DNA from: Eutypa lata
Taxonomy: Eukaryota > Ascomycota > Sordariomycetes > Xylariales > Diatrypaceae
NCBI GenBank assembly: GCA_022661535.1
Contig: JAKULF010000004.1
Span: forward strand, 4,340,001 to 4,404,000
DNA: 64,000 bases
Reading direction: 5' to 3'
Shown here: positions 11,125 through 22,620 of the stretch, piece by piece
How positions within the stretch are numbered: the stretch's first letter is position 1
Layout of the letters: the number at the start of each line of letters is the position of its first letter
Program-made: the position numbers and the translations under genes
Notes under the pieces: model-generated
Told to the model about the DNA's origin: nothing
Database searches by the model: none
What the model saw: only the letters and a program-made list of their open reading frames with translations

Positions 11125-11894
11125 TCAAAGCCTACCAACAATAAACTCCACCGCCTCGGGCGCCTCATTCTCATACCCATCATGCGCATCCGTCACAATG
11201 AGCGTCCCCTCGCAGACCAGATCCCCATCATGGCATATGATATGCGTTCTCTCCGCATCCAAACCTGGGATTAGCCCGTCATCCTGCTCCCGCTGCGTGT
11301 CGCCATACGTGACGCCGGCGACGATGCGCGCCGCGACCGCCGTCTCAAGCTGCTCCACCGACCGGTGCACCATCGCGGCCCCCTGGCTGAAGCCCGACAC
11401 GACGAGCTGCGCATCGGGACACTCCGTCGCCGCTTGCGTGATTAGCGCCGCCATGCCCTCTGCGTCGTCTGGGTCGCATCCACCCTCATGCAGGTTATCT
11501 AGTAGGTTTGCTGGGTACTCGACGCCCTGCGCAGCGACAACGGCGTCGCCGAGTGCTGCTTTGAGCAGGTCGATTGTTTGCGGGCCTGGCGCGCTGCCCT
11601 GTGTTGCGTGGATGGGGTGGTGAGCGAGCACAACATCAAGGAATGGATTAATAGTAGTAGGTATGTAGGGAGTTAGGTACTTACGATGTTGCCATCCTGG
11701 GTTGTGCCTCGTGCATAGATAAAGATTACGTCCCGGCACCCGCCCTCGAGGAACTCGTTAGCCGTGTCGCCAACTTGTCGGGTTCCCACCGGCTCCTGGC
11801 GGGTGTAGTCTGATCGGGGGTCTTCGGGTACGGGACCAGCGAAAGCACTAGCCGCGAAGGCCGCCAGGGAAAAGAGGGAGAAGGAGACCTTCAT
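11125..11894 (-). CDS. secreted cutinase
   Basis: Two exons, 227 residues, the usual length for this family. Exon 1 (11894-11685) begins with a classic signal peptide (MKVSFSLFSLAAFAASAFAG) and contains the cutinase hallmark GGCRDVIFIYARGTTQDGN. A GTAAGT..ACACAG intron of 86 bases (11684-11599, phase 0) precedes exon 2 (11598-11125). Exon 2 carries the nucleophile motif VVSGFSQGAAM and the Asp/His segment HDGDLVCEGTLIVTDAHDGY. Ser, Asp and His of the alpha/beta-hydrolase triad are all present, as are four cysteines placed for the two family disulfides. It should act outside the cell as an esterase on plant cutin or similar polyesters. An ATG four codons further upstream (11906) is less likely because the signal peptide starts at the second Met. 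Confidence 0.93.
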
Positions 11895-13386
11895 CTCGTA
11901 GCACAAGAAGAGGGCGTGTTAAAGAGATGGTTGGCTGGTCTTTAACGTGGATGGTATGTAGGACGGGAGTGCCGAGGAAGCCCGACGAAAGAGGCCGGCT
12001 CTCACTTATGTAGTAAAAGATTCCTGTAATGCTGCAGTAGTTTGTTGGCGCATATTGTTGGCTGCACAATGGAAAGGCCGGCAATTAAATAGATCCTTCA
12101 CATTGTCGCTTCTGTCCGCATGACCAGTAAGCGTTTCAAAGCATTGTGTGCATAAGTATAAGTACAGTTGGCTAAACAAACTATTGTTTACGATCTACCT
12201 TCCTAAAACCATGCTCCTCCGTCTCAGAAATGATCCATGAGTCTATAATCCATCTGGGCCTATATACTAACACGTGGACCCCGGTCAGACTAGCTATATT
12301 AACAATAGGACATCTTGGGGAACTCGATCTGTCCATGCTAAAAAGAGAAGCTCGCCGTCCGCCAATCTGTACCAAGCCAGATCGCGTGGCTTGGCCCCGC
12401 GCGACATCCAAGATATGCCGTGTTTTAGAACTTCCTGCAAAAAATCACCCACCACCAACGACATCTGTGCGATATATTGGTAGCAATTAAAAAGCTTGGT
12501 CATCAGCGCAGCTGAAGGCTTATGTGCATTACGGGTTGACTGTCTGAAACCCAATGGAAAACGCATGGAAGCCCGACAGAAGGCATGATAGGCTCTCGGT
12601 TCAGCGCATCTCCCTGTCGTTAAGCGCTGAAGTAGTACTTACTCCAAGTGGTCACAGCGGCCTAACCTTCCCTATGGAGTTTGTGGATGTTTCAGTCCAC
12701 CAATAGGCGATTCTACGGAGCTTGACTCGGCACTCATCCGATGTGAGTGGGGCCTTAGCTGCGGAGCTACCGGGCGATACGCTGCCGATAAATGGAACTA
12801 TTAAGGGAGATCACGGAGTTCTAGCTGTAATCTGGAGAGGGGAAACGATAACACTACTAGGTTAATTTTAAGAAACAAGTTCTGGACACATAATTAATGC
12901 CCAGAGCGTTGTCAGCTATAATTCCTTAAACATATGTGTAGTGTGATATCCTGGGACATGAGAAGAGCTACATGAGAAGGTCAGAGAAATACTAATAACA
13001 CTAGACAAGACATGTATATCTAGGTAAATTTCATCTAGTTAGTAGAGATTATTATTTGTTTCTTGGAAATTACAGAGACACGTATTAACGTTGCAAGTTT
13101 CGACCGGATTGGAAAAAATCCATTCATAGAATTAAAAACACCTTTGCTAGCCCTGCTTACCTATGCCAGCGCGCGCACCGGCACGCAAGATCGTAGGAGT
13201 AAGACCTTTGTTAAGTATATAACGTGATCAGATTTCAAGCGCTTTGTTACTGGAACCTGGAATTGCCTTTCAGTGATTCTTTGTCTATATTCCTGATGTT
13301 CTGAATCATACATCTTGAATCCATGTGACTGCGCTCGTTGGTTACTAGTTTAATAAGCGTAGTTGTAGTCCGACGAGCCATTTTCA
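11895..13386. other. intergenic spacer
   Basis: About 1.5 kb. The part next to 11900-12100 is the cutinase promoter region. Frames at 12181-12566 on both strands overlap each other and show no domain. Upstream of the kinase pseudogene, a CATTTTCAG at 13378-13386 looks like a 3' splice site, so an earlier kinase exon may lie somewhere in this stretch. Confidence 0.4.
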
Positions 13387-15405
13387 GATATAGAAGAGGC
13401 CAAGTCTCATAGTAGAGACTCCTATAGTGGCGCTTTAAATGGCTCGTTGGTATCCGAGCATTCCGAAGTCTCTGGGGAATATTTAGATCTAGCCTTACCG
13501 GCAGATACAAGTCCAGGGTATGAAGAATATGAATTCTTGGGAGCTGGCGATGAGATTCTAAATATTGAGAAATTAGATGACTATCAAGTGCGGGGATATC
13601 ATCCAGTCTATATCGGAGATCATATTAACGATCGTTTTAAAGTCGTCCATAAACTTTGGTCGTGGAGACTTTTCCACAGTAGGGTTATGCCTTGATACAC
13701 AAAATATGCGATGGCGAACTCTGAAGATACTGCAAGCCGAATGGTCTCATGACTCTTGCTCGGAAATTATAGCCATGAAGATATTACGGGATACGAACAC
13801 AGCAGAACTACATGAAAACCTTTTATTTCCTCCACTTGAACAGTTCTGGGTGTCGGGACCAAATGGACAACATGCATGTTTTGTACTGCCCTTCCTTGGA
13901 CCTAAAATGCTCGCCCATTTGGCTAGTATAAGTACCCGTGGAAAGTTCACTACCGGTTTATGCTTCCAGATGGCTAGAGCAATGAACTTTTTGCACAGCA
14001 AAGGACTCTACCACGGTGGTAAGTGTACCATGTATTATGGATTAGTGTATGGTGCATCGCTAATACTTGGGTAGACTTCAAGCCGAACAACATGCTAATG
14101 CAGCATGGGCTACATGACCAAATGAGTGAAGATGAGTTGATCTAACTCCTAGGTTCACCACCAGTGACACCTCGGGTGCGTACAGTCTCAGGCCTACCAC
14201 CCGCCAGAGCCCCTAAGCGCCTAGTAATACCCGTAGACTTGACTCCGTTAGTACAACAGCAATCGAATAAAATTGCTATGGTTGATTTCGGATGCTGCTA
14301 TACGCTACCGCAGAACCCACCTGAGTTCGCAATGCCTCCGGGATACTCAGCGCCGGAAGTACTTTTACAAGGAGCTAGACACTCGGCTGGTTCTCCGAGC
14401 GACATATGGTCACTAGGTTGCTGTATTAGCCAAATATCTGGAGGCTCTACGCCTCTTGCTGAAGATCCCTTGGATGCAGTTCAAAACCTAGAGATGCTAT
14501 TAGGACCATTGCCTGAGCCACTGAGAAACGTCTGGAAGAATGATTTCATTGATATCATATCTAGATATAATGGGTCTGTGCGCAATGAAGCTTATATAAG
14601 AGACACCTGGAATCAAGATCCTGAGCCCGGATCATCTTTAGCACCAGTTTCAATTTCAATCCAAGACCTAGCGGAAAAGAGAGAAGAGTGGCGAACATCT
14701 ACCGGCTATGCGGACTTCTTGAGGTATACACTAAGCCGCGAGACAATTCGCAGCTACAAGAAATTACCGCTTCCCCCACTGAGCTTGTTCGATGAGAGTG
14801 ATGACTCAAGCGTTTCTCAAAGTTCTGCTGGCTCACCGGGATCATTGCAAGCTACAATGGAGCGCCGTCGTTCGCAATCAGTAGAACAGGGAGAAAATTC
14901 CCCTGTCGAAGCCAACCAGACCGAAGATGATTCTACCGGCGAGGGAAATGTTCCACCAGCAGATTCGAACTCCAATTGTCGCACAGACGAGGACAGCCTT
15001 TTGAGAGTGATAAGCCCACCAGTGGTGGAAAAGCCCAAGCCCCTAGAACCAGGAGAGGTGCGAGAAGTGAGGACAGAAGAGGGCGTGCTGGCCTGGGGGA
15101 TATATCGTCTATCTAACGAAGAGGTTGAAAGTATGTCTGACTTGCTCTATCAGATATTTAAGTATGATCCGAAAGAGCGGATCACCGCCGAAGCGGTTCT
15201 CAACCACGATTGGTTTCGAGTAGTAAAAGCGGAAGCCGAACTAGAAGCAACTAGAAGGAACAAGACTGTCAGTGTAGACGGACAGCCCAACGTCCGGAAG
15301 CATGCTAGGAAAGGGGACATGAAAGGGGGGGCAGCTGGTAGGATACGTCCATGCAAATGGATACGAAGCTCAAGCACCGGGCGGCTACATCGTCTCGACC
15401 AATGA
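13387..15405 (+). pseudogene. SRPK-like Ser/Thr protein kinase, frameshifted and nonsense-mutated
   Basis: Reads as a fungal SRPK-type kinase. The N-lobe entry is YQVRGYHPVYIGDHINDRFK, then VVHKL. After one extra T (at 13655-13657) the frame shifts and gives the glycine loop GRGDFSTVGL, then TLKILQAEWS with the ATP-binding Lys. HSKGLYHG leads into a clean 56-base intron (14019-14074, GTAAGT..GCTAATACT..TAG), and exon 2 starts DFKPNNMLM, completing the catalytic loop. At 14143 a TAA stop falls where the reading SEDELI-x-LLGSPP continues in the same frame. DFG (MVDFGCC), APE (GYSAPEVLL) and SDIWSLGC follow, to a stop at 15405. Every catalytic motif survives, so inactivation looks recent. TAA in place of CAA is the change expected of RIP-like C-to-T mutation. 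No starting ATG is visible in frame, consistent with a missing first exon. Confidence 0.82.
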
Positions 15406-16281
15406 GGTTCGTATTCTTTACGAGTGGTGATATGTGGCATGCTATTCTTAGATCATATCTACGGCAATCACTCATGAATAAAAACAGCCATCAGAACATA
15501 GCATCAATATAAATATAGTTTATACCACCACCCACTCCTTTGTCGACGTGCCCCTATATTATGTTTCAGTCTACCCTCCTTTATATGTTTGACCGCTAAT
15601 TATATTCTGCGCTGCCACTCATTTGCTAACGGATCTGACCAAGTTAACTCTGTCGTAATGGATTATTCGGCTATCAGTGGTTAGGAGGATGTCTAATTGG
15701 TGAACCTACGTCATCCGCACATCCTACTGTAATAATCACTTGTTTTTCATGATTTGTCTGGCTATTTCACTCCCTCGCTTAAGGTGAAAAGAGATTTCGG
15801 TTGACCTAGCCCACGCACAATTATCTTTTTGTCAAAATTACAATTATTTTCCTTCTAATTACTGTCTGTCCACTTGAAAATAATTTTCTGTTACTTCCCC
15901 GCACATAAAAAACTCACCAGCCTTTTGCTCTACACTTAAACCACATACACTACCACACCAGTCCTGCACAACCATTGCTTCTACTTTGTTTGTTGTTCAT
16001 CCCACTACTGTTCATCTAGAATTTTCTGCAACAGACAATTGCCGAACTGTAAGTACGTTACCTCTTAGTGATCTTTTCGACGATTTTATGCACATTGTAT
16101 AGCCAACACAAAGACCCTTTTCACTAATAATCATAATTCACCACCTAGTTTACTACTACCTTAATCCAAGTCGCCTAGCGACATCTCAGCCACCACACCT
16201 CTCCCATACTCGCATCACCTTCTTCCCCTCTACCTTCTCTTCCCGCTTCTGCGGAGGCTCCCTGGCATGAAAATCGCCGGA
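15406..16281. other. spacer with promoter-like pyrimidine-rich leader
   Basis: No coding sequence recognised. Around 15900-16060 the strand becomes rich in CA and pyrimidines and ends at a GTAAGT (about 16050), a pattern typical of a fungal 5' untranslated leader with an intron. A similar stretch occurs at 22380-22560 (both include CCATTGCTTCT-like words). Each lies upstream of RRM-gene fragments. Confidence 0.3.
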
Positions 16282-16314
16282 ACGGCCATCAGCCAGATGC
16301 AATATTACCCTTAA
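16282..16314 (+). pseudogene. RRM tail fragment (TAISQMQYYP)
   Basis: Encodes TAISQMQYYP then a stop. This matches the last helix and loop (AI-QMQGYP) of the third RRM in Nam8/Csx1/TIA-1-type RNA-binding proteins. The 21-base DNA core recurs exactly at 17274-17294 and with a mismatch at 24645. Far too short to function; it is one shard of a dispersed set. Confidence 0.5.
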
Positions 16315-16333
16315 TGGTAACCCGCTTTTGCTT

Positions 16334-16500
16334 GTCCCGGGGTCCTTCCCATCTGGAGTAGGTACACCCTACTGCCCTGGGGCCCCCTCCGCCCCATTAC
16401 TTCCATCCTGGACCTCCGGGGTCCTTCCCATCCGGGGTAGGTAGGTACACCTTACCGTCCTACTCCCCTCGGGAGTAGGTACACCATACCGTCCTACGCC
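16334..16500. repeat. degenerate GTAGGTACACC tandem repeat
   Basis: Three to four imperfect copies of GGGTCCTTCCCATC, GGAGTAGGTACACC and TACCGTCCTAC blocks separated by C-rich linkers. Unit length varies from about 50 to 80 bp. Locally the most GC-rich part of this area. No coding role is apparent. Confidence 0.55.
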
Positions 16501-16930
16501 CCCAGGACCCCCGGGTTGGTAACTCGCGAGCATGGTTGCCTGGGGTCGTTCCCAGAACAATTCAGACGTGGTTTCTCCTTCCGCAGACCCCTAGTCTTCT
16601 CCAATCGGCCACATTTATCCAAATATACCTACGCAAGACCCGCCTACGTACGATCTGCCACCGGGCATGACCAGTTCACCCTGCAGTAAGTTTTAGCTCC
16701 ATTGATCATGGCCCCTTCCCTTGGTGACTGGCATTAACCTGCGACTCTAGTAGAGAAGCGAGAGGAGTGTATACGGAAAAATCTTTTGATGTAGCTTCAT
16801 TCAAAAGGCAATACTTCGCTCACAAGGACAAAGAAGGTATGTTTTTTGTCACGGCGACTTATTTGTGCTCACCACTCACACTTTATCAGACAGTTTAGAG
16901 TTCAACTCAACGTGTCAGAGCTCTGCACCC

Positions 16931-16990
16931 TTCCATGCTTTATGAAACCTTCCATGCTTTATTAAAACTTCCATGCTTTACAAACTCTAC
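16931..16990. repeat. 19-bp TTCCATGCTTT array
   Basis: TTCCATGCTTT starts at 16931, 16950 and 16969, exactly 19 bp apart, with A/T-rich linkers. A degenerate fourth unit (CTACGATGCTGTT) follows. The array ends just before the RRM2 fragment. The same motif forms arrays at 42404 and 43000, and in inverse orientation inside the 5694-5818 element. Confidence 0.75.
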
Positions 16991-16999
16991 GATGCTGTT

Positions 17000-17259
17000 C
17001 ACAGCTATCAGTACAGCTGTACCGGCGATGTTCGCATCTCCTACACAGTCTTCCAAAAACTGTGGTCGGCACCGGTGAGTACGCGTTTATTTAACGCGTA
17101 TGCTTTCTACTTTTATGGTGCACTAACTTTGCGTAGTGCAAGAGTGCCAAGATCATGACCGATCAGCCAACTGGGCAATCTGGAGGCTATGGGATTGTTC
17201 GATTCTCTGATGAACAAGACCAACAGAGGGCCCTGGTAGAGATGCAGGGTGTGTATTGT
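17000..17259 (+). pseudogene. RRM2 fragment of a Nam8/Csx1-like RNA-binding protein, with intron
   Basis: Exon 17137-17259 encodes CKSAKIMTDQPTG, GGYGIVRFSDEQDQQRAL and VEMQGVYC. This is the second half of an RRM, with RNP1 as GGYGIVRF, and is very close to RRM2 of the Nam8/Csx1/TIA-1 family. It is preceded by a 62-base intron (17075-17136, GTGAGT..CTAAC..GTAG), and before that a more decayed exon reads YTVFQKLWSAP. The presence of an intron indicates the fragment came from genomic DNA, not cDNA. After YC the conserved continuation is lost, and 14 bases later an RRM3 shard follows in another frame. This is a rearranged relic. Confidence 0.7.
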
Positions 17260-17273
17260 GTGGGGTGTACGAA

Positions 17274-17306
17274 ACGGCCATCAGCCAGATGCAACTGCTC
17301 TTGAGT
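17274..17306 (+). pseudogene. RRM3 tail shard joined to RRM2 relic
   Basis: ACGGCCATCAGCCAGATGCA here encodes TAISQMQ in a frame different from the upstream RRM2 exon, and everything that should separate RRM2 from the end of RRM3 is missing. The same 21-base core is found at 16282. It marks an internal deletion or fusion within a copied gene. Confidence 0.5.
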
Positions 17307-17309
17307 GGT

Positions 17310-20300
17310 CCCGCCTGCAGGGCTCTCTGAAGGGGCGCCTTCATCAGAGCCCCTTCAGAGAAGAGAAGGTTTTGTCGTGCCAGTTGGCACACATCGTCGA
17401 GACGACGAGTGCTGAGGCCGTCGCTGGTAAACCATACTCTATTCTAACTCACAAACCTAACGTTCCTGATCATCTAAGCAGCTCAGGCCGACGACGCCGA
17501 GAACGGCTATGAGGACGGTGAAGGTGACGAAGAGATCAAGATCAGACTCGTACACTCTGTTCCTGTCGTCAACACGAGGACATCCCATTTGCCACCTGGC
17601 ACATATCCTAGTAACATAGTACCAGCGCCTCTCAATATCAGCTTATGCAGCTATTCATCATAGCAAATGGCCATGGTGGTGATGGACGACGTGGGCCTCA
17701 GGGCACCATCGCATTGCGGGGTGAAAAGCCCACGATTTGGAAGCCTTAAATGGGGGGAGGGGGGATAATATGAGGAGGATATTGATAGGAGGAGAGGGGA
17801 AGGGGGAGAATGGCAGCAACAGCAATACAAAACCCATACAATTTGAGTTCAACTATCATAAACATCCATCTGACCCTGGACACGTATGAAGACATGGCAG
17901 TACTTCGTGACATTATTGCTCTGAATAGTTTTTAGGTTTCCTGTAGTTGCAGCCTCTTTGCATAGCCTCGACTCAAGGCCTCCTACTTAGTAAGCCTGAT
18001 GACTAGACTTAGACCCCAATTTCCTTCAAGGACCTTCGAGGCCTTGATTCCCTTCTCGTTGCCATGAATCATCAGCTCAGGATTCTAGGATTCGTGAGAT
18101 TTCTCGCTTTCAGAGGAGCGATGGAAATACTTGGTGCTGTGATAGAGGGTCTGGTTGGCTTCTGTATCTAAATCTTTGATCCAATTCATATCTGACACCG
18201 AGCATGCCACGAAAGAGATTGGTAAATTTTAACCTCGAACTCGAGAACCTCGAGTCGATTACTGGTGCCGTTCAAAGCAACCCGGCATCACAGGCGGTTG
18301 CCTCTATTGGTCGAAAGTGGTTAATAGGATAGGATATATACTGAGCTTGGTACTAGATAGCTTCAAGGAAAATAAATATCATACTGAAAGTGAGGAATGC
18401 ATCCGTCATGTTAAGGGAAACCGTTTTACGAGTGTACCTATTAGAGATTTCTAGGGACGAATGTCGTGTTGCTAGATCAAGGTCGAGGCCTTAGATGGTA
18501 TAAACCCATAGAGACTAAACAGGAACCATGTAGGCATCCCGTAGTTCTATGAAGAGGGTTGATACTTGTGTACATATCTGTATGAGGTAGTTGATTGATA
18601 GGCATCTGACAATGCATTCTTCGCTTATCTTGGGATATTTGTTCAAGATGTACTTGTTAGGTTAGATGCGTACCTATGGCGTAAATCCTCGCGAGGTTTG
18701 CAGTCGATCCTAGCAGGTTGTCAATACTATTACAGCTGATTCTATAGGATTGTATTGCTTCTACTGATATCATACGAGAGAGAAGGTAGTAACCTTCGAG
18801 AATCCATTCTTGCCGTATTATTTTGCTTAATGGCCCTAGAGGACCTAAGTCTTCAGGGCGGGTGCGCCTGCTGTGAGGAACCTGCTTGCAATTCATCTCC
18901 CTACCTACCTATGTAAACAGAGGTCGAGTCAGATTCGAGCTCTAAGGCCTGCGACATTTCTTTGACCAATATTGACTCTACGTATGCCGCAATGCCATTT
19001 CTTAGGTACAAGATTGTTTGCGTTGATGCGCATCCATAGGCCACCAACCCGAACACACTACGAGTATCATACGGTACCATGGTCAAATATACCGTACTGA
19101 ATAGTGCACACTAGAGAGAAGTTGAGTACTGTACACATACCACACTCCTTCGCATTGACCTGTCAATTACAATTGCTCACCTCTACCTAACTTGGAACCA
19201 TGACTAATCAACAATCTTTCATTCTACTCCCCAGAGGACTTTGATAATTGCTAAGTTGAAAATGCAAACAGGACACTCGTGGCTCGCCTGCCCTTTCACC
19301 CATCTATCGAACACAAACGACCGATTTTATGATGACCCGCAAACGCGACTTCCTATCTTACCTTGTATCCAGCAACAACTTTCCTCCTCTCGTTCCCTCC
19401 TTCCTTCTTCTGTTCGACTTCATACGCTCAAGACTCGACCTAGAACCGAACGCCCTCCCCTCAGATGCCTGATAAAGTATCTACGAGAATCACCCTACCA
19501 CCTAACCTGTTATCAAACAAAACAGATACGACAAGTTCAGGGTTCATGCAAGTGTGCCAAAATTCCGAGCAGCTCGAATACATCCACGGAAATGAAGACA
19601 TGCAGAAGAGATGAATGCCAAGTATCTACAGCAAATTGATCCGCACAGAGTTACCTGCGCTGGAACACACGATAATGGACTGGAGTGCCTAAGGCTCAAC
19701 CACTACACATGTCAGTTGACATTGTCTTCACTGTATTTTACATCTCTAATTTACCTTTTTCTATGCAGACTCGACAGAAAGCAGGTCTACCTACCGCCAG
19801 GTCGCCTCACCACAAATGTTATCCAATTGCATGTCTTTCCTACGACTATTCAACCAACACTATAGTGCCCGAGTTCCCAATCCGACGTCTACCCCGGGGA
19901 GTATCAAGATATGACCTTGTTTCCTTTAATGTGTATCCCTACCATTGAACCTGTGTATATGAAGCGGCGGCGCTACATGAATGACTAGAGTGCTGACATA
20001 ATTGCGCCACCAGATCACTATGACGAAGAGGATGACCGTGTGACAGCCCTCCCAAGCCTCGCGATAACCGACCAGTTCCGACGGGTAGAGTAAACAAGGG
20101 CCTTTATACCGAGACACGATAACTAGCCAACCGAGAGTATAGGCCAATCGGGACGAGACCTCAAATCCGAGTGAGCTAAAATAAAATAAAAGACGAGATC
20201 GTTCTATCAATGACAGACTTAGATAGATTCAAAGATTTGGGACTAGATCCGGGGACATATTTCCCTAGTTCCAGTCACAACCACAATGTCCAAGCAAGCT

Positions 20301-20875
20301 AGGAGCCAGGGACAGCAAAAATCTATTTCAGAGGAGTGGGGAATTGTCCCCCCGTTCTGGGAGCCTCCAGTGAGCCTCCAGTGATACCTTCCACGGGTAC
20401 GCTCGCAAAACAGGACAGGGTAATCATAGAATAGATATGCTACTACAAAGGGGGCACGTAATCGTGAAGGTGCTGTAGAACAGGGTCAATGGTAGTTCGA
20501 TAGTGGTGAAAATACTTGACCTGAGTACCCCTATACATGTAGGGTTGTGACCACACTTCGTAGATCTAAATACTAGGTAGCTATTTTCCTCTCTTACTCG
20601 TAAACAACTGTAAAAGAGGCAACAGGGGATGGTTGAATTTAATAAAGGTATGTTGTAGGCAAATCATAAACTCAAAAGTTGCCAACATCGTCGTACGCCC
20701 CTTCTCACTTAGTTTTCGGGTATTCATTCTGGTGAAGAGCACCAGTATTACATATAGAGAGGTAGGCTGGAATCGAATGCCAAAAGCTTAGGAAGGATGT
20801 AACTTTCATTGCGTTTTGGGAAGTAAAGAGTGGTCACTATAGAAATGGAAGGTCACTCCAACATGGCAGATGTGC
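17310..20875. other. gene-poor stretch with decayed frames
   Basis: I see no intact gene. An imperfect inverted repeat lies at 17324-17360 (GGCGCCTTCATC and AAGGGGC near GCCCCTTC), G-rich sequence at 17755-17815, and pyrimidine-rich leader-like sequence at 19360-19450. Frames at 19241-19948 contain scattered cysteines but no family I can name. Confidence 0.3.
18657..19086 (-). pseudogene. possible two-piece hypothetical gene
   Basis: Two consecutive minus-strand frames abut here. 19086-18901 (VPYDTRSVFGLVAYGCAS..) stops at TAG within a TAGGTAGGTAG run, and 18896-18657 (..EMNCKQVPHSRRTRPEDLG..) continues after it. Their composition is protein-like and resembles the C-terminal part of fungal regulators, but I recognise no domain. 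A micro-intron or a stop mutation in the simple sequence could join them. Low confidence. Confidence 0.2.
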
Positions 20876-21640
20876 TGTAAGGCGGGAGCTGTCAAGAATT
20901 CATATCAAGGCAAGAGCTGTCGAGGGTCAAACAAGCATATCGGCGGGAGCAACCAAGGATCAAAGAATCACATGGAGGCAGGAGCCATCGAACAACAAAG
21001 GTTTACATCGGCGGGAGCTATCAAGAAGTAGAGAACCACATGGGCGAAAAGTCATGGTAGACTAACATCAGAAGGTGCTATCAAAGAATACAAATGCAAA
21101 TGGCGAGATGTATGGAGAACTACGAGAGGCGAATGGCGGAAGCTACGAGGAAATGTAAATCATCATGGCGGGTGCTGTTGAATAGATGAAAAACTAAGAT
21201 GGCAAGAGCCGCTGGGAAACACAGATGTTATGGCGATGCTTACTGGCGGGTGCTATGGAAGAAAAAACCTTAGTACCGGCGGGTGCTATGGAAAACGAGT
21301 TACCTGTTGGCAAGTACTGTCGAAGAAAGAGCCTTAGTACCAGCAAGTGCAGTGGAAAATGGGTTACCTTTCGGCAGGAGCAGTGGTAAAATGTGTTACC
21401 ATCCGGCGGGTGCTGTGGGAGAAACAGTCATAGTACCGGCAGGTGCTATGGAGGGAAATATCTTAGTACCAGCAGGTGCTATGGAGCAAAAAGTCGTAGT
21501 ACCGGCAGGTACCATGGAAAAATGAATTGTTGTCCGGCGGGCGCTATGAAGATATGTGTTGCCTTGCGGCAGGTTCTATCGAATAAACAATCTTACTACC
21601 AGCGGGTGCCATCAACAAATCACTGAAATGGAAGGTGCGT
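20876..21640. repeat. ~33-bp degenerate minisatellite, about 25 units
   Basis: The core GGCGGGTGCTATGGA and variants (GGCAGGAGC, AGCAGGTGC and others) recur roughly every 31-35 bp across the whole interval. The right-hand third is best conserved, with units near 21405, 21438, 21471 and 21504 at 33 bp. There the plus strand is open and encodes an 11-residue repeat, (V/I)VPAGAMExxx. The left half is more divergent and out of frame. It could be a decayed repetitive coding region or a noncoding satellite. The gradient of divergence suggests homogenisation at the right end. Confidence 0.8.
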
Positions 21641-22620
21641 TCTTGAGCATGTATTCTGTTAATCTAACCTACATAGTTCAGGTGATGATTTGCGTCTTTG
21701 CATAATTATCTATTCTGTTAGAGTACCTAGGCAACGCATCTCGTTTGAATGATATCTAGGGTATATGTGAAGAATTATGTATCAACTCTAGCCCTTGGCG
21801 TTCCTTCTATTTGTGTTGGACTCAGGGGGCTACTTTAATTACCTCGCAAGTCTGAATACAGGTAATAACTCGCTGATAGCCTAGCTGAGAGATGGGAATG
21901 GTTATATGATTATATTGTATTAGTCTAGATATGTAGTCAATTCTAGGTTGATACTGAGTAGGCAGGTAGGAGGTATATGTGCTTTCACCTTGCTTTCGTT
22001 CATCTCTTCGTCGTGCCTTCTACATCAATATAACTATGACCAGGTTAAAGTAACGACTGGTGATGGCAGACGCCACGATATATATTGATTGTAAAGAAAT
22101 ATCTATCTAATATACCCTTGTAGGAGGCTATATAAGTATTGCGACCCTGATCCGGTACTGTCATGGTGGTATATTGAGGCCGTATGTACAACAGCAACAA
22201 GTTCAATGCCTTACACTGCTTAAGTACGTGTCCTCTACGAACTAGAGGCTACTCGCGTACGGTGGTCTGGAAAAACCTATACTCCTTAGGAACTCGGGAT
22301 TAGGGCAATTTCGTCCACAGAGTGATTACGGACCAACCGAGAAAAAGAACCAACGCACACTTTTCTCATTTTCTATTTTTCTTTTCTTACCTCACGCCAA
22401 GTACCTATCTACGTGTCTCCCAGCCCTAATCGACTCCTACTGATTTATTTTTCCTTCCACACACACAACCTACAATCCATCATCAAATCCTCTTCTTCCA
22501 CCATTGCTTCTTTTATCTTCTGTATTATTGTTTCTTCACACTATACGAACAACCTTGTAAGTCCACTTACTTCGCGAGGAACTTTCGGGCATGCTGCAGT
22601 TCTTTTCTTTTCCATACTCG
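21641..22620. other. intergenic, leader-like 3' half
   Basis: No gene recognised. From about 22380 the plus strand is pyrimidine- and CA-rich and reaches GTAAGT at 22557, resembling a transcribed leader (compare 15900-16060). Confidence 0.3.

Noticed and set aside
20876..21640. Possible CRISPR-like array of regular repeats
   Set aside because: Units are degenerate, adjacent and of variable length, without constant repeats and unique spacers, and the genome is fungal. It is a minisatellite.
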